DNA of 64,000 bases from Archegozetes longisetosus (GCA_018873245.2 JAEMBT020000001.1:13078220-13142219), one strand, 5' to 3'. Positions 48,801 through 62,889 are shown, numbered from the stretch's first letter. Notes: generated by a model not told the origin, from the letters alone. Program-made: numbers and translations.

Positions 48801-49499
48801 CATTTGAGTTCCTTATATAAATCCGCTTATGCTTCCCAATAGCAGAAAAACATATTCTACTTAACCAAAACTGCCGAGATACCAACACTAATCAAACACT
48901 TCGTCATAAGCAGGCCATACGTTTTTTTTATTCAGGTTCAGGAATTCCCGGCCTTTTATGTCATTGAAATAGATTTTCATAGAAACTATTATAAGATTTA
49001 ATTTGAATACATGTTTTGCTTTAGTGTACAAAAACAACGTTTTTGATACTATATTCTGGAGAGTTTGGTCTGAAAAAATTTGATTAAAATTTTGAATGAC
49101 TTGATATTTGATTTGTGTTTAAACTTTTGATTTTGATGCATTTTTATGAGTGGTATTATAACCGAAAAATCTTTTTCTTCAATAAATAACTGACTCATTG
49201 CATAATTTTATTTCTTATGTTAATATCTTTAACTAATATATGAAAATGTCATTTCCATTAAGTTTAATAACTGTATATGAAATCTAGAGTTCACTGATTT
49301 TGCTTTGATTTGTTTCTATGGAGTGCCAAAAGAAATAGAAAAAAACGTTAAATAAACAAATAAAAAGAAAAATAAAACAACAAATAATTATAACCTTAGC
49401 ACGAAAAGAAAAATTAACATTATCTTAAAACATGAAAAGCAATAAAACTTGGTTTGGGATATAAATCAATTCAATTGAGAAATTAGGGTTAAGTTTATG

Positions 49500-49630
49500 G
49501 ATAATAAATGTCCAGAACCTGAAAGAGTCTAACGTGAGGTAATGGACCGTTCAGTTGAAATGACCACAACTGGTTCCAGAATTGGGTGACTCCGGAAGTG
49601 AATTATAACTTGAGGTCCTTAAGAGAAAAC
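49500..49630. promoter_or_regulatory. Possible regulatory patch with Ets-type site
   Basis: A less AT-rich patch carries CCGGAAGTG (49592-49600), an exact Ets-family consensus, flanked by a GGACC...GGTCC inverted pair. A promoter or enhancer is possible, but single sites of this length also arise by chance. Confidence 0.2.
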
Positions 49631-50349
49631 GATTTTTTTCTATATCATTCTTACCGCTTATTAAACTGTTATGTATTTTAACCTTAAATTATCTGCGCAT
49701 TCATTGCCGATAAATAAACTAAACAGAAATAGTTATTTGCATTTTCTTAACTATTAGCTAATAATCGTATCAAGTGATGATTTTGCGAAAATTTTCAATT
49801 TGTTTTCTTTTTTGTTAGGTGTAGAAAATAAATGTTTTTATTTATCATTAAATATAATATAAATATTTAAAGTCTTAAAAAATAAAATCTTTATTATATG
49901 TTATGGTATAATAAATATAATAAAATATGTTTTTCATGTAATAACTGATAAATGTTAATAATATTGTTGTAATTTCTTAGAAAATTCAATATCTGCTTGT
50001 GAAAAGCTATTGATTTCTCATAAGAGCATTCATATAATATATGGATGTTATGAATAGGGTTTGCATAGCAATTTTCGCTAAATCATTCAGGTGTGGCCCA
50101 ACAGATACAATAAAACACAAAATGTTTTATTAAATAAATAGCCCAAAATTCAGAGTCATTTACAACCAGAATAGAGCTATGTTTGGAGATTCGTTTTTGC
50201 CCTAAACAGTAATGTAGTTTCGTAGAAAATGAGAGAGCGAGTAAATATTAATATTTGCGCCCAATTAAACTGCTTATAAATAAATCAGCAATAATTGTCA
50301 TAAACTAAAAATTTATTACTAAATAATGTTATATAAATCCAAAAGATTT

Positions 50350-50376
50350 AGTGAGTGAGTGAGTGAGTGAGTGAGT

Positions 50377-50434
<58 letters not shown>
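50350..50434. repeat. (GAGT)n(GA)n compound microsatellite
   Basis: About eight GAGT/GTGA tetranucleotides followed by about 26 GA units. Confidence 0.95.
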
Positions 50435-50439
<5 letters not shown>

Positions 50440-50464
50440 GTGAATAAAACCATAGGAAATGAAG

Positions 50465-50540
50465 CTTATTTTTGGGGCGGAAGAAGGAAGCGCTCGAACC
50501 CTGTGTTGAAGAGTCTGGGCCAGTCCTGACTCTAGTTAAA
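50465..50540 (-). other. GC-rich patch with a Pol III B-box-like motif
   Basis: On the minus strand GGTTCGAGCGC (50500-50490) resembles the B box of tRNA-type promoters (GGTTCGANNCC), and TGGCCCAG upstream is a poor A-box match. Spacing is too short and the cloverleaf does not fold, so this is not a tRNA; a tRNA-derived SINE fragment is possible but unproven. Confidence 0.2.
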
Positions 50541-52046
50541 AGCTGAGATTCACTATCACTAAAATAAATTAGAGCTTTTAATTTAGTATTTGTTTGGCAT
50601 CGCTTTCCTGATAGTATAGTTTCTAAAGCCTTGAAACTAAATTATAATAAATTGTCTCTTAATGCGGCTCTAATTGTGCCACAAAATTGGCTTCATTTCT
50701 AATGGAAAAGCACTAATTCTTTACTGACAAATAAATTAAGACCATTAAGAGCCAACAAATAGGAAGTGAACGGATCAAGACTGACGAGTGGTTAAGTATG
50801 AACAGATATTTAAATAAAATAAAATGTAATATAGAGTATAAGAGTGAGTGGAGGGGGGGGAAGGTGGCGAAATAGGTGTTATTCATTAGTAAAGAATATT
50901 GACATTAATTTACTAAACTTATACTTTAATCATGTTTTTGACATTGATTTGACTACATTAATTATGAAACCACTCTAATCTAACCTCATATCACTTATAT
51001 CGATTTGAAGTTTTATATTAAATAACTTCTGAACTAATTAATATTATAACTTTTTGTCAATATAGTTAATAAAACTATTTTGTAATAAATAAATACTTTT
51101 GGTTAATCAAAGAAAAATATTCAATAATTTATAATATATTTATATTAACAGAAGTGATTTATTACGTAAACAACGAAAGGATTTATTTGAAGAATAATCA
51201 ATATGATGTAAAGTGATATATAAAGTTATTGTCGCCAACTGTCGAGCAAATCGGAAAGGTCAAAGTAACTAAATTCTCAATTGAATTGACGTCAATTGAA
51301 TAACACTATAGACTTATTGAGAAATACAATGAAATACAATTAATTTGGTTTTAGTTGTGACCTGTAAAATGTTTTCTTATATTTAGCACTCATATGTTTA
51401 AAGCGTTTTATATAACTGTTTGAGATGTTGTGCTAACAATAGTCTATAAGCTAAACAAATCATTTTCAATTAATTGAATCAATACATTTTCTTCAAAGCA
51501 GTATTGAATGAAATTGAGTTTTTCTAAAACATTCGTAAAACGTTTGAGAGTTCTTATGAAACACTTGCCGACAGAGAGCTAATAGAGATTTATAGCTGAT
51601 GAATAATTTATGAATAATTTATGAAAAAATAAACAATAGATAGTATAGTAAAGAATTTAGTAGATATTTCAATCCTCAACAATTCGCTGGAATGACAAAA
51701 ATCAGTTTTGAAAAACTAAAATAATGTCAGTTTAAAAGCAATAAACATTTATAAACTAAGTGCCACTTTTGAAGATTAAAAACTTGCCTCTAATCAAATT
51801 CAAAACAAAAATTACTTTAAGCATAAGGAAAAAGAATTTTTTAAACCTAGAAAAACATGCAATAGAAATCAATTCTAGGTATAACTCAAGTCTGCATAAT
51901 AGGTATACGATTTTTAGCTACAATCACGTTTGTATTCTCCTAGTTGGGGGGCTCTCATGGCGACCATATTCAATTGAATGGCTTCACAAACAATCCCCGC
52001 TATTTGTGAATAAGTTTTATTCAGCTGAACATTTTAGATTGAATCA

Positions 52047-52047
52047 G

Positions 52048-52075
<28 letters not shown>
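52047..52075. repeat. (GA)n microsatellite
   Basis: About 14 GA units at the end of a chance plus-strand ORF. Confidence 0.92.
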
Positions 52076-52078
<3 letters not shown>

Positions 52079-53512
52079 AGTTTAATGTGACCCAAAGGGC
52101 TCTTTTCAAGTGAAAATATTAACTCGAATTACCATTACCTCTGAAAAGTAGTGGCAATGCAGGAAAAATAGTTACGCCAATAAGTCGTTTCCCTGCTCAC
52201 CAAATTCCTTTTTTCTCTTCTGTCCCGTTTCCGGATAAGTAACTTAAGAACCGATAGGTTCGAAAATATCAGTTTTGAAATTCAGATATTTGAATAAACT
52301 ATAATTTTTGTTGTCAAGCTCTTCGTTAGCTACTCAATGGTTTAAGACAAGAAGGGCCTAAGACAAAGAGGGACTAAGACAAGAAGGGCTGAAGTGTTGG
52401 GTTGAGAATTAAGAAAAATAGAAAAATTGAAAATTGAAAAGTATTTATTAGCGATATATTTACCAAGAATATAAAAATAAAAGAGAAAAAAAAGTTAAGT
52501 TAATATTATAAAGGTGTGAGAGACATATGCAATTTGTATAGAACTAAAATCTGATTGAGAGTTAATCAGACAAACTATGACCCGTTATGACGTGGCTGGC
52601 AGTTATAATTGAATAACAAATCTATTTGATCTAAATTACAGTTACATTACATTCTTATCTAATTGATTTATTTCTTCTAGTTATCCATTTTTTAGTACTG
52701 TTTGCAACATATTTGACTTGAAATGCACTCTAATATTTCAAGTTTGATAATTCTTATCGACCATTTGCTTACGTATATATTAAATAAATGTGTGTCCTTT
52801 TCAATTAATTCATTCTATTTTTCCGTCTATTCATTACTCAATTCACTCTTACAGTGAGATGCCTTCGTTTTCAGTTTGCTTTTTCTTATATAATTCATTT
52901 GTTTTTCTCAAATAATTCATTTGTTTTAGTATAAAATATGTGAAAATTGCTTTTTATACACTCTTTAATATTGAATCAAACATTACTTTGAAATAAAGCT
53001 TAGCTATGGTTTGATTTGCTTTTGAAATTAAACAAAATAAGTTAAGAAGTATTTGTTACGAATATTTGATAAACACCATAAACTGAAACAATGTATTGCA
53101 AATATGTTTTTCAAAATATGTTCTCATTTTTGCGAAATGTTTATGAAAGTTAGTAATACTAAATCCTATGGAATTCAGAGTGTGGACCGTTTTAAACATT
53201 AATTAATATCTTATATAATATTTGGTTTTTTATGATCAATAAATGAATTACAAAAAACAGCTGTAAGAAGCAAAACAAATTTGTTGAGCTGCCAATATAG
53301 TATTCAATTATTTATAGATTTATCTCAAATATTCATAGTCTAAAAATAAAACTGAGAGCTAATTGAGCGTAACACGCATAAATTCATATTTAATTAATAG
53401 ATAATCTTCAAAGCTATACTCAATAAACTATAAACACAATTAACTCAATTCGTGTATTATTTTATAAACTTTTCAATTGCTATTTGCCTTCAAATTGAAA
53501 TTAATATTTATG

Positions 53513-53513
<1 letters not shown>

Positions 53514-53548
<35 letters not shown>
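53514..53548. repeat. (GA)n microsatellite
   Basis: About 17 GA units. Confidence 0.95.
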
Positions 53549-53551
<3 letters not shown>

Positions 53552-56500
53552 GTTAATGACTTTTTACTGTTGGTTAACTTACATATTGCTAAATATCGAA
53601 AGCCGCAATATTTTAATATTAATCTTATGTCAACCCATTCTCGAAGGCTTTTGAAACTTTTGAATTAATTGATTATAAAAAAACACTTTTTGAATATATA
53701 AGAAATTAGTTTAAAATGTTTTGGGATATGTTTTCTCGTAAAGATTTGATCAAATCATGAGACAAAATACTAGGACTTAAAGTGAAGCCTTAAGAGCAGG
53801 AAATTTAGCGTTTTAATTTGTTTTTTAATTTGTTTTTTAATTTGTTTTTCTTCTTCTTCTATCTATATTTGCCTTAAAGCAGAAAAGGAACACTTAAATC
53901 ATTTGGAGATTACGACAAAATAGTTGTTATCAGAAATGGTCAACACAGAAAACAGCAAAATATATGGCTCTGAATAAACGATTTTTATTCAATTATATTC
54001 ATTTAGAAGCTATTTTCACAACAGAGAACACTTTTCAATGAGTTGATTTATTAGTTTTAAGAATACTATTTTATAGATAAATCAGTTTTGTTTTTAATTT
54101 AAACTACTCAATTTGAATTGCAGAACAGATTTGCACATGATAATAATGAATAACTGTTTATTATTGAAAACATTTCGTTATAGCTAACTTTGAGTCTCTG
54201 TTCACAACATTAATGGTTAGACAAAATCTAAATTATCGTCAGACTATTGAAGTTGTCTTACCTTATATACTATAATTTTCTAATTCTCTAATTCTCTAAT
54301 CGAACAGCTTCAACCAAATGAATTTGAAAATAAGATAAATTGCTTCAGTAATAATACAAATTGAGGTTTCAAAGAAGAAAGCACAACAATTAATCAACTT
54401 GTTATAAGTTGTTTCTCACTGTTTAGTTGTTTATTTTCTCCATTTATTTAACTAATTAGACAAAAAGAGTTATTTGAGATCTAAACTTAGTTATACTGAA
54501 ATCTATAATTTTAAGTTTTAAGCCGATTATTCTTATTGTTATTTAGATACTAAATAGTATTGTTTCCTCGAAGTCTCAAAATGTTCGATAAGATCGTTGA
54601 GATAATTGATTCAAAGAAAGCCTTTAATCATAATAATAAGAAGGAATGGAAATTGTCCCTAAAGATAACTCTCTTCTGTTGGACCCAACACTCTCTCGTC
54701 AATACTTAAGGCCTTAAATATTAGCAATTCATATCTAACTCAATAGTAGTCCAAATACAAGTAGTTTCTTATTATCTCTATTCCTTTCGATAGTTTGATG
54801 AAAATCTTTCAGAATATAGTTAACAATAATAATGATTAAAATTGATATGAAGATCAAATAAGAGATAAATTATTATTATTTATGTTATACTCCATGAAAA
54901 CAAGTAATAGTAGTATATTTTTCTCTATGAATATACATATTGTTTGCAGTTATCTTTCATTGAATAGACGGTGTTCAGTATCACTGTCTGCAAGCTATTT
55001 CTTCATTTTTACTAGTCTTATCACCAAACTTTTTCTGCCATTTTCTCGCCCTTAACAAGTTGGACAATGGCTTCAATTTTTAGCTTCAAAGTCAAAATAG
55101 TAGACAAATAAGCATAAAAAATAAAATAAAATCTGACATCTAAGAAAAACTGGTTCTTATGGTTTTTTTCTTTTCTTTATGTCTCTCTATTGGCTCATAT
55201 GTATGAAACTTATAAAACTTATAAAACTTATACAGTTTATACAGTTTATATACATCGTATTTCAACTAAATGATTTCCTAATAGGTTTAGTCATTAAATT
55301 TTCACATTATTCCCAATCAATAGTTTAAACTTATTTTTAGCTTCAATAATGTTCTAATGAATTTTATGAATAGTGATTATCGATTTTTGTAGCTTTGCAG
55401 AGAAATGGGCTTTCAATTTTGGTTAGAGTTAGATGTGAACTTTTCGTTAAAATTAGACATCAAATTTTCGTTTGTATACAATAACTAGTCTGAAGAAATA
55501 GGTTTTCAAAATGAGAGTTAGGTTAGAAACCGAATGGCCTTGAATTGAGATAAGGGAGGGTAGATAGCTTTTCAAATGTTTCTCTTTTACAGCTTCTATG
55601 TATTCGCCAAACTTTTCACCACTAAAAGGGAATAACTCTTTGAGAAGTACAACTACTTTAGAGGTGTACATTGAAATGGTAGTATAAAATGACAGTAGAG
55701 TAGAGAAGAGAAGCTTGATTGGAGAAAATGCTTTTTTCGCATACTTTCTCAATTAAACACAAGAAATTCAAGTTTCCATTTGGGTGTGTCTCACCAAATA
55801 GCTAATACATAACGAGTTCATTTCTCACCTGTGTTTTACTCTACTATTTGAATAAATTAATCAAACTTTTATTAAACTCTTCTAAGTATATATTCTTAGG
55901 TCATATATATTCTTAGATTGTATACATTCTTAGATCGTATACATTCTTATGTTACTATCATTTCGTGACTGATTCATTATCAGAAATATTTTTCAAATGT
56001 TTTTCTCTTAATTTCTTTTTAAATTGTCAGTTATGTTTATTTTTGTATCAATCAAAACTAGATTTGATTAGAAAAAGTATTTTTTCTATAACATAGTTTC
56101 TATAAGATAGCAATTGCCTCAATTTTCAGTTAATTTCATCTTTGGACAGCTTTTGATATTTTGGAGGCAAGAGCATAAATCGATTTTCAATAAAGTTATT
56201 AACCAAATTCTCAGACAAAGAGTTACGCCTTTTTATTGTTTGTTGAAAAAAGAGACAAAAAACTAAAAAATAGATTTGATTGTTTGCCGCCTCGCAATTA
56301 GTAAGCCTTAAAATATTTGATACCTATAGAAAACATTACTAGAATATGAACTTTCGAGAAAAAACACTCTTCTATACTATAAAGAGTTGTAGCCATTAAT
56401 AGGTGTGGTGTTCATCTCGAATGCCATTTCAATGTCAGACTTGTCAAAAATGCGAATTTTTTGAGATGCGATACCAATTATTGTCTTTAAAGGCATCGAA

Positions 56501-56673
56501 TCAAATAGAAAGCGAAAAGTGTTTTTCTGGTAAAAATTAAAATACGATTACTACTACTACTACTAAAAGCTAGAATAACTTATAGAATGCATAACAAAAG
56601 AATAATTTATAATAACTTAAAATCAAAATGAAACTTATTTTCTGGATGCATTATCTAGCTTATAATTATTGAA

Positions 56674-56747
56674 GTTAAGAATAGTTGTACAAGAGACGTT
56701 AAGAATAGTTGTACAAGAGACGTATTAAGAATAGTTGTACGAGAGAC
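56674..56747. repeat. 24-bp tandem repeat, 3 copies
   Basis: Unit GTTAAGAATAGTTGTACAAG followed by AGAC. Two copies are identical and the third has a 2-bp insertion and one substitution. Confidence 0.95.
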
Positions 56748-59140
56748 GTAGAGTTTCCTTGAGTAGTGATGCTAATTATTTGATTAGAAATAGCTTAACG
56801 CCTTTGAGGAGTTTTATATCTATAATAGATTATTATCTATATATGACTTTTTATAAGGAAACAAAACCATGCCTAATGCGATAATTAAATTGCAAATCAT
56901 TTCTGAATAAGGCCGAAAATCTTGTAAGTCTTAAGTGTTATGTATATCAATATATCCATCAGGTATTCAGATATGTAAATAAAATTTAAGTTTTATTATT
57001 CGGCTAAATCCAGACTATAAAGTTACTAAAGACACGCATAAATACTGGGATAACTTATAAAAATAATGGTAGAAAGTGGTAGATAAAAGTTGTCTTCAAT
57101 CTATTTTCCATAAAGCGTTCGTTTATAATCATATTCATTTGACATAGCCTTAAGTTGTTTAGAATAATATAGTGGTGTATAGAACTTGATTTTTCTTTAT
57201 TTAAAAGTTTAATTTATTCATATTTAATTGCAATATTTTGATTACTAGCTATGAGTGTATTTATCATTTCCTTATGAGAGAGATTTAAGTCGTTTCAACA
57301 AAATCATTAGTTATTGCTTGTGAATACTATGTAATCAAAAGTTTGCTTTTCTTCCACTTAGTATCTCATGAAATGGCACAATTGCTTTCTTTTATGTCAA
57401 TTTTTGACCAAAAATATCCAGTTGTCAATTCGCTAAAATGCATAACTCGATTAACTTTTAGAAAATGTTAGTCAATTCAGCTTTTTCTCTCTACAAAACT
57501 AGAGTTAGAAATTATTTTAATAATAGTTATTAAACTCATTTCTTCTGAACTTGTTTTTCAATGTAGAGTCATTTGATATGTAAATGAAGTCTTTTATGTA
57601 GTGAATAATAGAGCAAAAAGTCTAATATGAAAGTTTTGCAAAATTCACTTTTATTACTGAACAAGAAAAGTTCATAAATCATAAAGTATAATTCAATTAA
57701 TGATCTATTAATTTATTAAAAAGCTAAATCAACGCTAATGTTCTAGTTCTTTGGTAATGAAGGCAAAAAATAAGCTATCTAAATGAGTTATTCTTTCAAA
57801 CGTTTCAGTTTCAGTTAGGAGTATGAGTTATTGAAAATTGAATTCATTTCTATATATCATAACTATTTTAGTATCCATTGCTTGCAAAAAGAGCATAAAA
57901 ACATTTAATAATTATTTGTTACTATGAACCCTATTATAGTGAACCCTATTATAGAAATCTAACAAATTTATAGATAATCGATTGTTGCATCATATTATCA
58001 GTTATCGAAGAGATAAAGTCACATGAATTTGATATTAAGTGCAAAAAAGTAATAAAAAAGTATAACTTTTTGGAGATAAATAATAATAAGACCGGATTTC
58101 CTCTGAATAAGAACTGAAATAATTAGAGATAATTAAAAGATATTATGTCTATGAATGTGTATAAAAACTGAATAATTATTATCGCATGCATACAAGTAGA
58201 AGTGATTTGAAGCGGATTACCATTTCTTATGAAGTAATCATAAGTAAAATATTATTTATTTGATAAGAGTTTCATTTTGAAAATTATTACTCCTAATTGA
58301 ATCGTCTGGCGCAAGAACGTGTTAAGTGCATACTAGTTAGCCTGTCACTTATCCCCCTCTTTAATCAAATGCTTCACTAACAGGTGTGACAACTATTTTA
58401 AGCTTTTATCAGAAAAGTTAGTTTTTACGAAGAATTTAAGTTCATTTCCGATAGTTTTCCGACAGTTGACAATAAAAATGAACGTTTTTATCTGTTTAAG
58501 AGATAAATCATATTTTCTTAAGCCATTAAAAGCTCATTTAACTACAATTTAGAGCCCTTACGGTAATAGTGAACGAGCAATAATTATACTAATGTTAACA
58601 CCTATCAAATCAAGAGCGACAATACTGACAGATTTGCACAATAGTTAAGAGACCATTTTATCAGATGTTTTTTGTTTTCTTATGTTATCGTACATTTAGA
58701 TAACGCAATCAACAGAAAATGTCTTATAGATCTTTTTAATATTTCTTATGATATTATAATTAACTTCGAGACTCATTCAGAATTCAGAATTATTCAGAAT
58801 TGAGCTAAAACACATTTTATTAATGAATCACGTGATTAACGAATCATATGATTAATGAATTATTTTGGTACTAAATTGCACAAAAATTTCTCTCAAATAT
58901 TATTCTTAAGTCTAATCTAAGACTTATTATTAGGGGATCAAAAAGACTTAAGAGAATCATTATTATTTTGATTAATCACTTCAATAGAGCACCGATTGAT
59001 AAAAATGACAAACAAAATGATAATAAATTTTTCAGATGAGGCAAGAATTTGACAAAATTGAAGACGTAATTTGAAAGAAGACAAGTTGCGTAACAGATGT
59101 GACTCGTAATAAATTAGTCTTAAAAATTGGGAAATTTTTC

Positions 59141-59209
59141 AAATACAGGTAAATGATTGAAATCATTTACCTACCTGTATATGACTCAAATACAGGTAAA
59201 TGATTGAAA
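59141..59209. repeat. 22-bp direct repeat with an intervening inverted copy
   Basis: AAATACAGGTAAATGATTGA plus AA occurs at 59141-59162 and again exactly at 59188-59209. Between them AATCATTTACCTACCTGTA (59161-59179) is the inverted form with a 4-bp slip, so the element can fold as a hairpin with either copy. Confidence 0.9.
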
Positions 59210-60370
59210 CAAATGGCAATGATGATAGTCTTAAAAAGCGTGTAATAATATAGTATGAAAAGGACGTGTTGTATGAAAAGCACATGTTGCGCGGGTCACA
59301 ATATCGCTAATAGTTATGATTCATAGAAGTCAGGTTAATTACAAGAACTGCAACAAGAGCTACAACAACAACTATTACAATAACTATTACAATAACTACA
59401 AGTACTATTACAACGACAGTGAAGGGTTTGTTAAATATATACAAAATATTAAAGAAATAGCCAAAATAGTTGTTGTTCTTATACACGATTTAGCATTTAA
59501 AACATGTATTTTCTAATGCATTTGAAATGATAATAATAATGATGTTTAAAGACAATGGGCTGTAGAATTGCATAACTAAAACATATCTTATTATTACGCA
59601 GGAATTGATTGCAACAAATAGTAAGAAATGACTATGTTATTTAGTATTCAAACAACGAAACGGGTCGAGAGTTAGAGAAAAAGGGGTTAAAATATATTTT
59701 ATATGCCAACACACTTATCGTGATGATACCCTATTCGGTATTAGATATTAAATTCAATTATAAACTCAACTTTTCTCAGTTATTAGCACTTATTAATCAA
59801 CCTTTCTCATTTCATATTTCTCATTATTTTCTATTTGTCAATTTTTAAGATTATTTTATCACGATTTTTCAATTCAATTTTCTGTTTAGACTCAAGTTTG
59901 AAAGCATTTTTTGTAGCAAATCATAAATATTTATTGCTTGATAGTCTTTTTCCATAAGATATTCAAATCATGATCTAATTGATCGAAAAGTAATTTTGTC
60001 TCTTAAGGTCAAAACGACAATTTGTGATATTTAAATAGAATTTAATATTTAAAAAACTTATTAAATATTATTTCACAATAATTGAGTGCGCAAATGTATG
60101 GGAAAAACGTTTTTTTTCTCTATTCATAGCTACCTGAACCTCAACTTTAAATTATAGTTTGATCGAGTTTGACAGAAAACATTTTAATTATATGCGGACA
60201 AATAATATCTCCAAAGGAATAATTAAAAAATATTAATCTCAAGAATCAGAAAAAACCATTTTAATCATCAGCTTGTGAGTTGAAAACAAATTGAATGTGA
60301 AAATAAATACGATATTTTAATATAACATTCTCATAATTTAAAGCTAGAAATTTGAGAATATATTTTAGCT

Positions 60371-60520
60371 CAAATCAAATTCATTCAAACCAAATTCATT
60401 CAAATCAAATTCATTCAAACCAAATTCATTCAAATCAAATTCATTCAAACCAAATTCATTTAAACAAAATTCATTCAAACCAAATTCATTCAAATTCATT
60501 CAAATCAAATTCATTCAAAT
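60371..60520. repeat. 15-bp tandem repeat, about 10 copies
   Basis: Unit CAAAYCAAATTCATT repeated across 150 bp with one shortened copy. The last base of CAAAY alternates T and C in a higher-order pattern. Confidence 0.93.
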
Positions 60521-62710
60521 GGTAGTAATTCTCCTTAGCATTCATAGCACTCAATGAATAGCCATTGTTCGCAAAACTCAGTCACTTATGAACAGAATCG
60601 GGTTTGAAAGACGAAACATATCTCTCTAATGCGTATTTTGGATCAGGAAATCACAATAGAGTAGAGGAAAAGTATATGGAGTTGAGGCCAGCCTTTTAGA
60701 GCCAATTGATAGTGAATCACATGAATTATAATATTAATAAATTGCTATCATAAAATACAACTCTATAGATATGCATGAACTCAATCGCAAATATATTCAC
60801 ATCGAACATAACGCGTAGAAAACGTTTTTGACCTAATTTGCAAACTGAATAACATTTTTATAATAAATTTCAGTTTTATTCGCTTTTATTGGGTTTAGTG
60901 AGAAGAAGAAGAAAAACATATTTATTCGCGATATTAATCTCTAAGGTTATAATAGCTGTAAAATGATTTAACCATTGAATCATTTCTATCTTCAATATGA
61001 TCATCTGAAATATCAGTTTATAAACTATTCTACGCGTTCAGTCTTCTGATTAGTTTGGGAACCAGCAAAAGTGATCAATATGATCAAGATAGTTCCGCAT
61101 TAATACTATGACGTGAAATAAAACAGTAAAAAATTATATTTTAGTAACAGTCTAGTAAATGAACACTATTTAGCAACAAAGTATTCATTTTGAGTGTTAT
61201 TTTGGAGAAATGATAACAAAATGAAACATAAACTAAATAAGAGTATCGCTATCCGGGATATTACGCTTGTTATTAGATTAACATGAATTTGTTGTGTAAT
61301 TTGTTGTGTAATTTTATGGCGTAAGAGATGTGAAAAACGATATACAAAAATAAATAAATAAACAAACAAAAATACCGGATTAGGGCTTGACAAAGCCTAA
61401 ATGTCTAGAGAAATATTAATTTACGTATCCATTAGTTTAGTTATTTTTTAAACGCATTATAAGCTTGTATTTCACCGGTTTAGCAATAGTTACATGAAAA
61501 GAGAGCTCAACTGTTTATAACTAGTATTTGACAAAAACCCAATCGATTAGTGCATCAGTAATTATATTTCACATTTATTGACTATAACTATGTTCGGCAA
61601 ACCATTACTTTATGGCCACTAGATCCAAAAATAGGCGCACTCAAGACAGAAACTCTAGACTCTATTCTCCCCCATACACCTGTGGCCGCACTTGTGCTGA
61701 ATTAGTTTTAAAAAAAACGTTGGCCTCAAAAGATCTAGTCATAAGATGTTAGTTGTATTTGTTTAGGAGTTAGGTTTCATATAGGATGCTATTAGCTATT
61801 TGGTTGAATTTGTGATTTGATTTTGTTTCAATAATTATAACTAGTATTATATCTAGCTTTAAGCCAATTTTCACCAGTAAATAACTTTAGGCTAGATTCT
61901 AAATTCTACTTATTTTCATATTTTCCTTCTTTTTAGTGCTTACCACTATTACTAATGTCTCAATTGCTAAACTTATTTAGTTCTCTAACTAATTTCCCAT
62001 ATTATAGATACAGAAAATTTAAAATATTTTTCTGTTTTCTTAAATTGTTTTTAATCAAAATCAATTACAAGTGAAAACATTTAGTAAGGCCTTAAGTTTA
62101 GAAACAAAACAAAAATTTGATTTGTACTGATAAATAAATTAATAGTTTATTAGATTTGAATATGAACACAAAATATAAGACGGCATCAACTTTAAGGGAT
62201 TTAATTGTAATAAATTAATGAAAAATTAAAGGTTCGGCATCAGATATGAAAATTTTATATTGAGACGACACCCAAACAGATAGAGTTGTATAGAATTATA
62301 CTATTTATGAATTTGATGAATATTTAAAAGTAAAAAAGAAAAACAGTTGAAATATTTTAGAAAAACCCTTTTGTATAGTTGCCATACGCATAAAACGCTA
62401 CAAATGTTGAACAAGATCAAAATGAAAATATTGTTTAATAACATTGAACACTAGAACTAAAAGTGAATCAATTTGATGAATAGGCTTTGACCGGATTTCT
62501 ATTCAAATCATATTATAATAAACTACAAAAAGTACGCTTTTTCATACAAAATAGTCAAACTTGAAATTTTCAATTGTTTTGTCTATATTTTCGACAAGTT
62601 TTTCGATAGTTTATTGAATGAATATAATAGATATAGAAAATTCAAGCTAAATGTGAATAACATTAGATTTGTAAATAGTGAAGAAAGTTTTGGTGTAGTA
62701 GTAATAAAAA

Positions 62711-62889
62711 GTATTTGGTATGTTGGTAAATTGTGCTTGGTATGTTGGTAAATTGTATTTGGTATGTTGGTAAATTGTATTTGGTATCTTGGTAAATTGT
62801 ATTTGGTATCTTGGTAAGTTGTATTAGGTATCTTGGTAAGTTGTATTTGGTAAGCCATATCTGGTATCTTGGTAAGTTATATTTGGTAA
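62711..62889. repeat. 22-bp tandem repeat, about 8 copies
   Basis: Unit GTATTTGGTATGTTGGTAAA plus TT, six regular copies and then diverged ones. It generates a 91-codon minus-strand frame with PNTIYQ/TYQIQ repeats, judged an artefact. Confidence 0.93.

Larger units (their letters stand above)
44001..54000. other. Non-coding stretch with several GC-richer islands
   Basis: About 10 kb without a supported gene. It includes a paired-hairpin patch at 45708-45873, a 24-bp duplication at 46130-46172, a GC-richer patch at 49500-49630, a (GAGT)n(GA)n run followed by a GC-rich patch at 50350-50540, a G-run at 50850-50858, (GA)n at 52047-52075 and 53514-53548, and a 16-bp AAGACAAGAAGGGCCT-like triplicate at about 52346-52392. 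ORFs at 48482-48763 (+, 93 codons) and 51760-52080 (+, 106 codons) lack recognisable features. Confidence 0.6.

Noticed and set aside
55453-55752. 99-codon minus-strand ORF with basic and hydrophobic segments
   Set aside because: Somewhat protein-like but with no recognised motif, splice sites or neighbours; below the level I would report as a gene.
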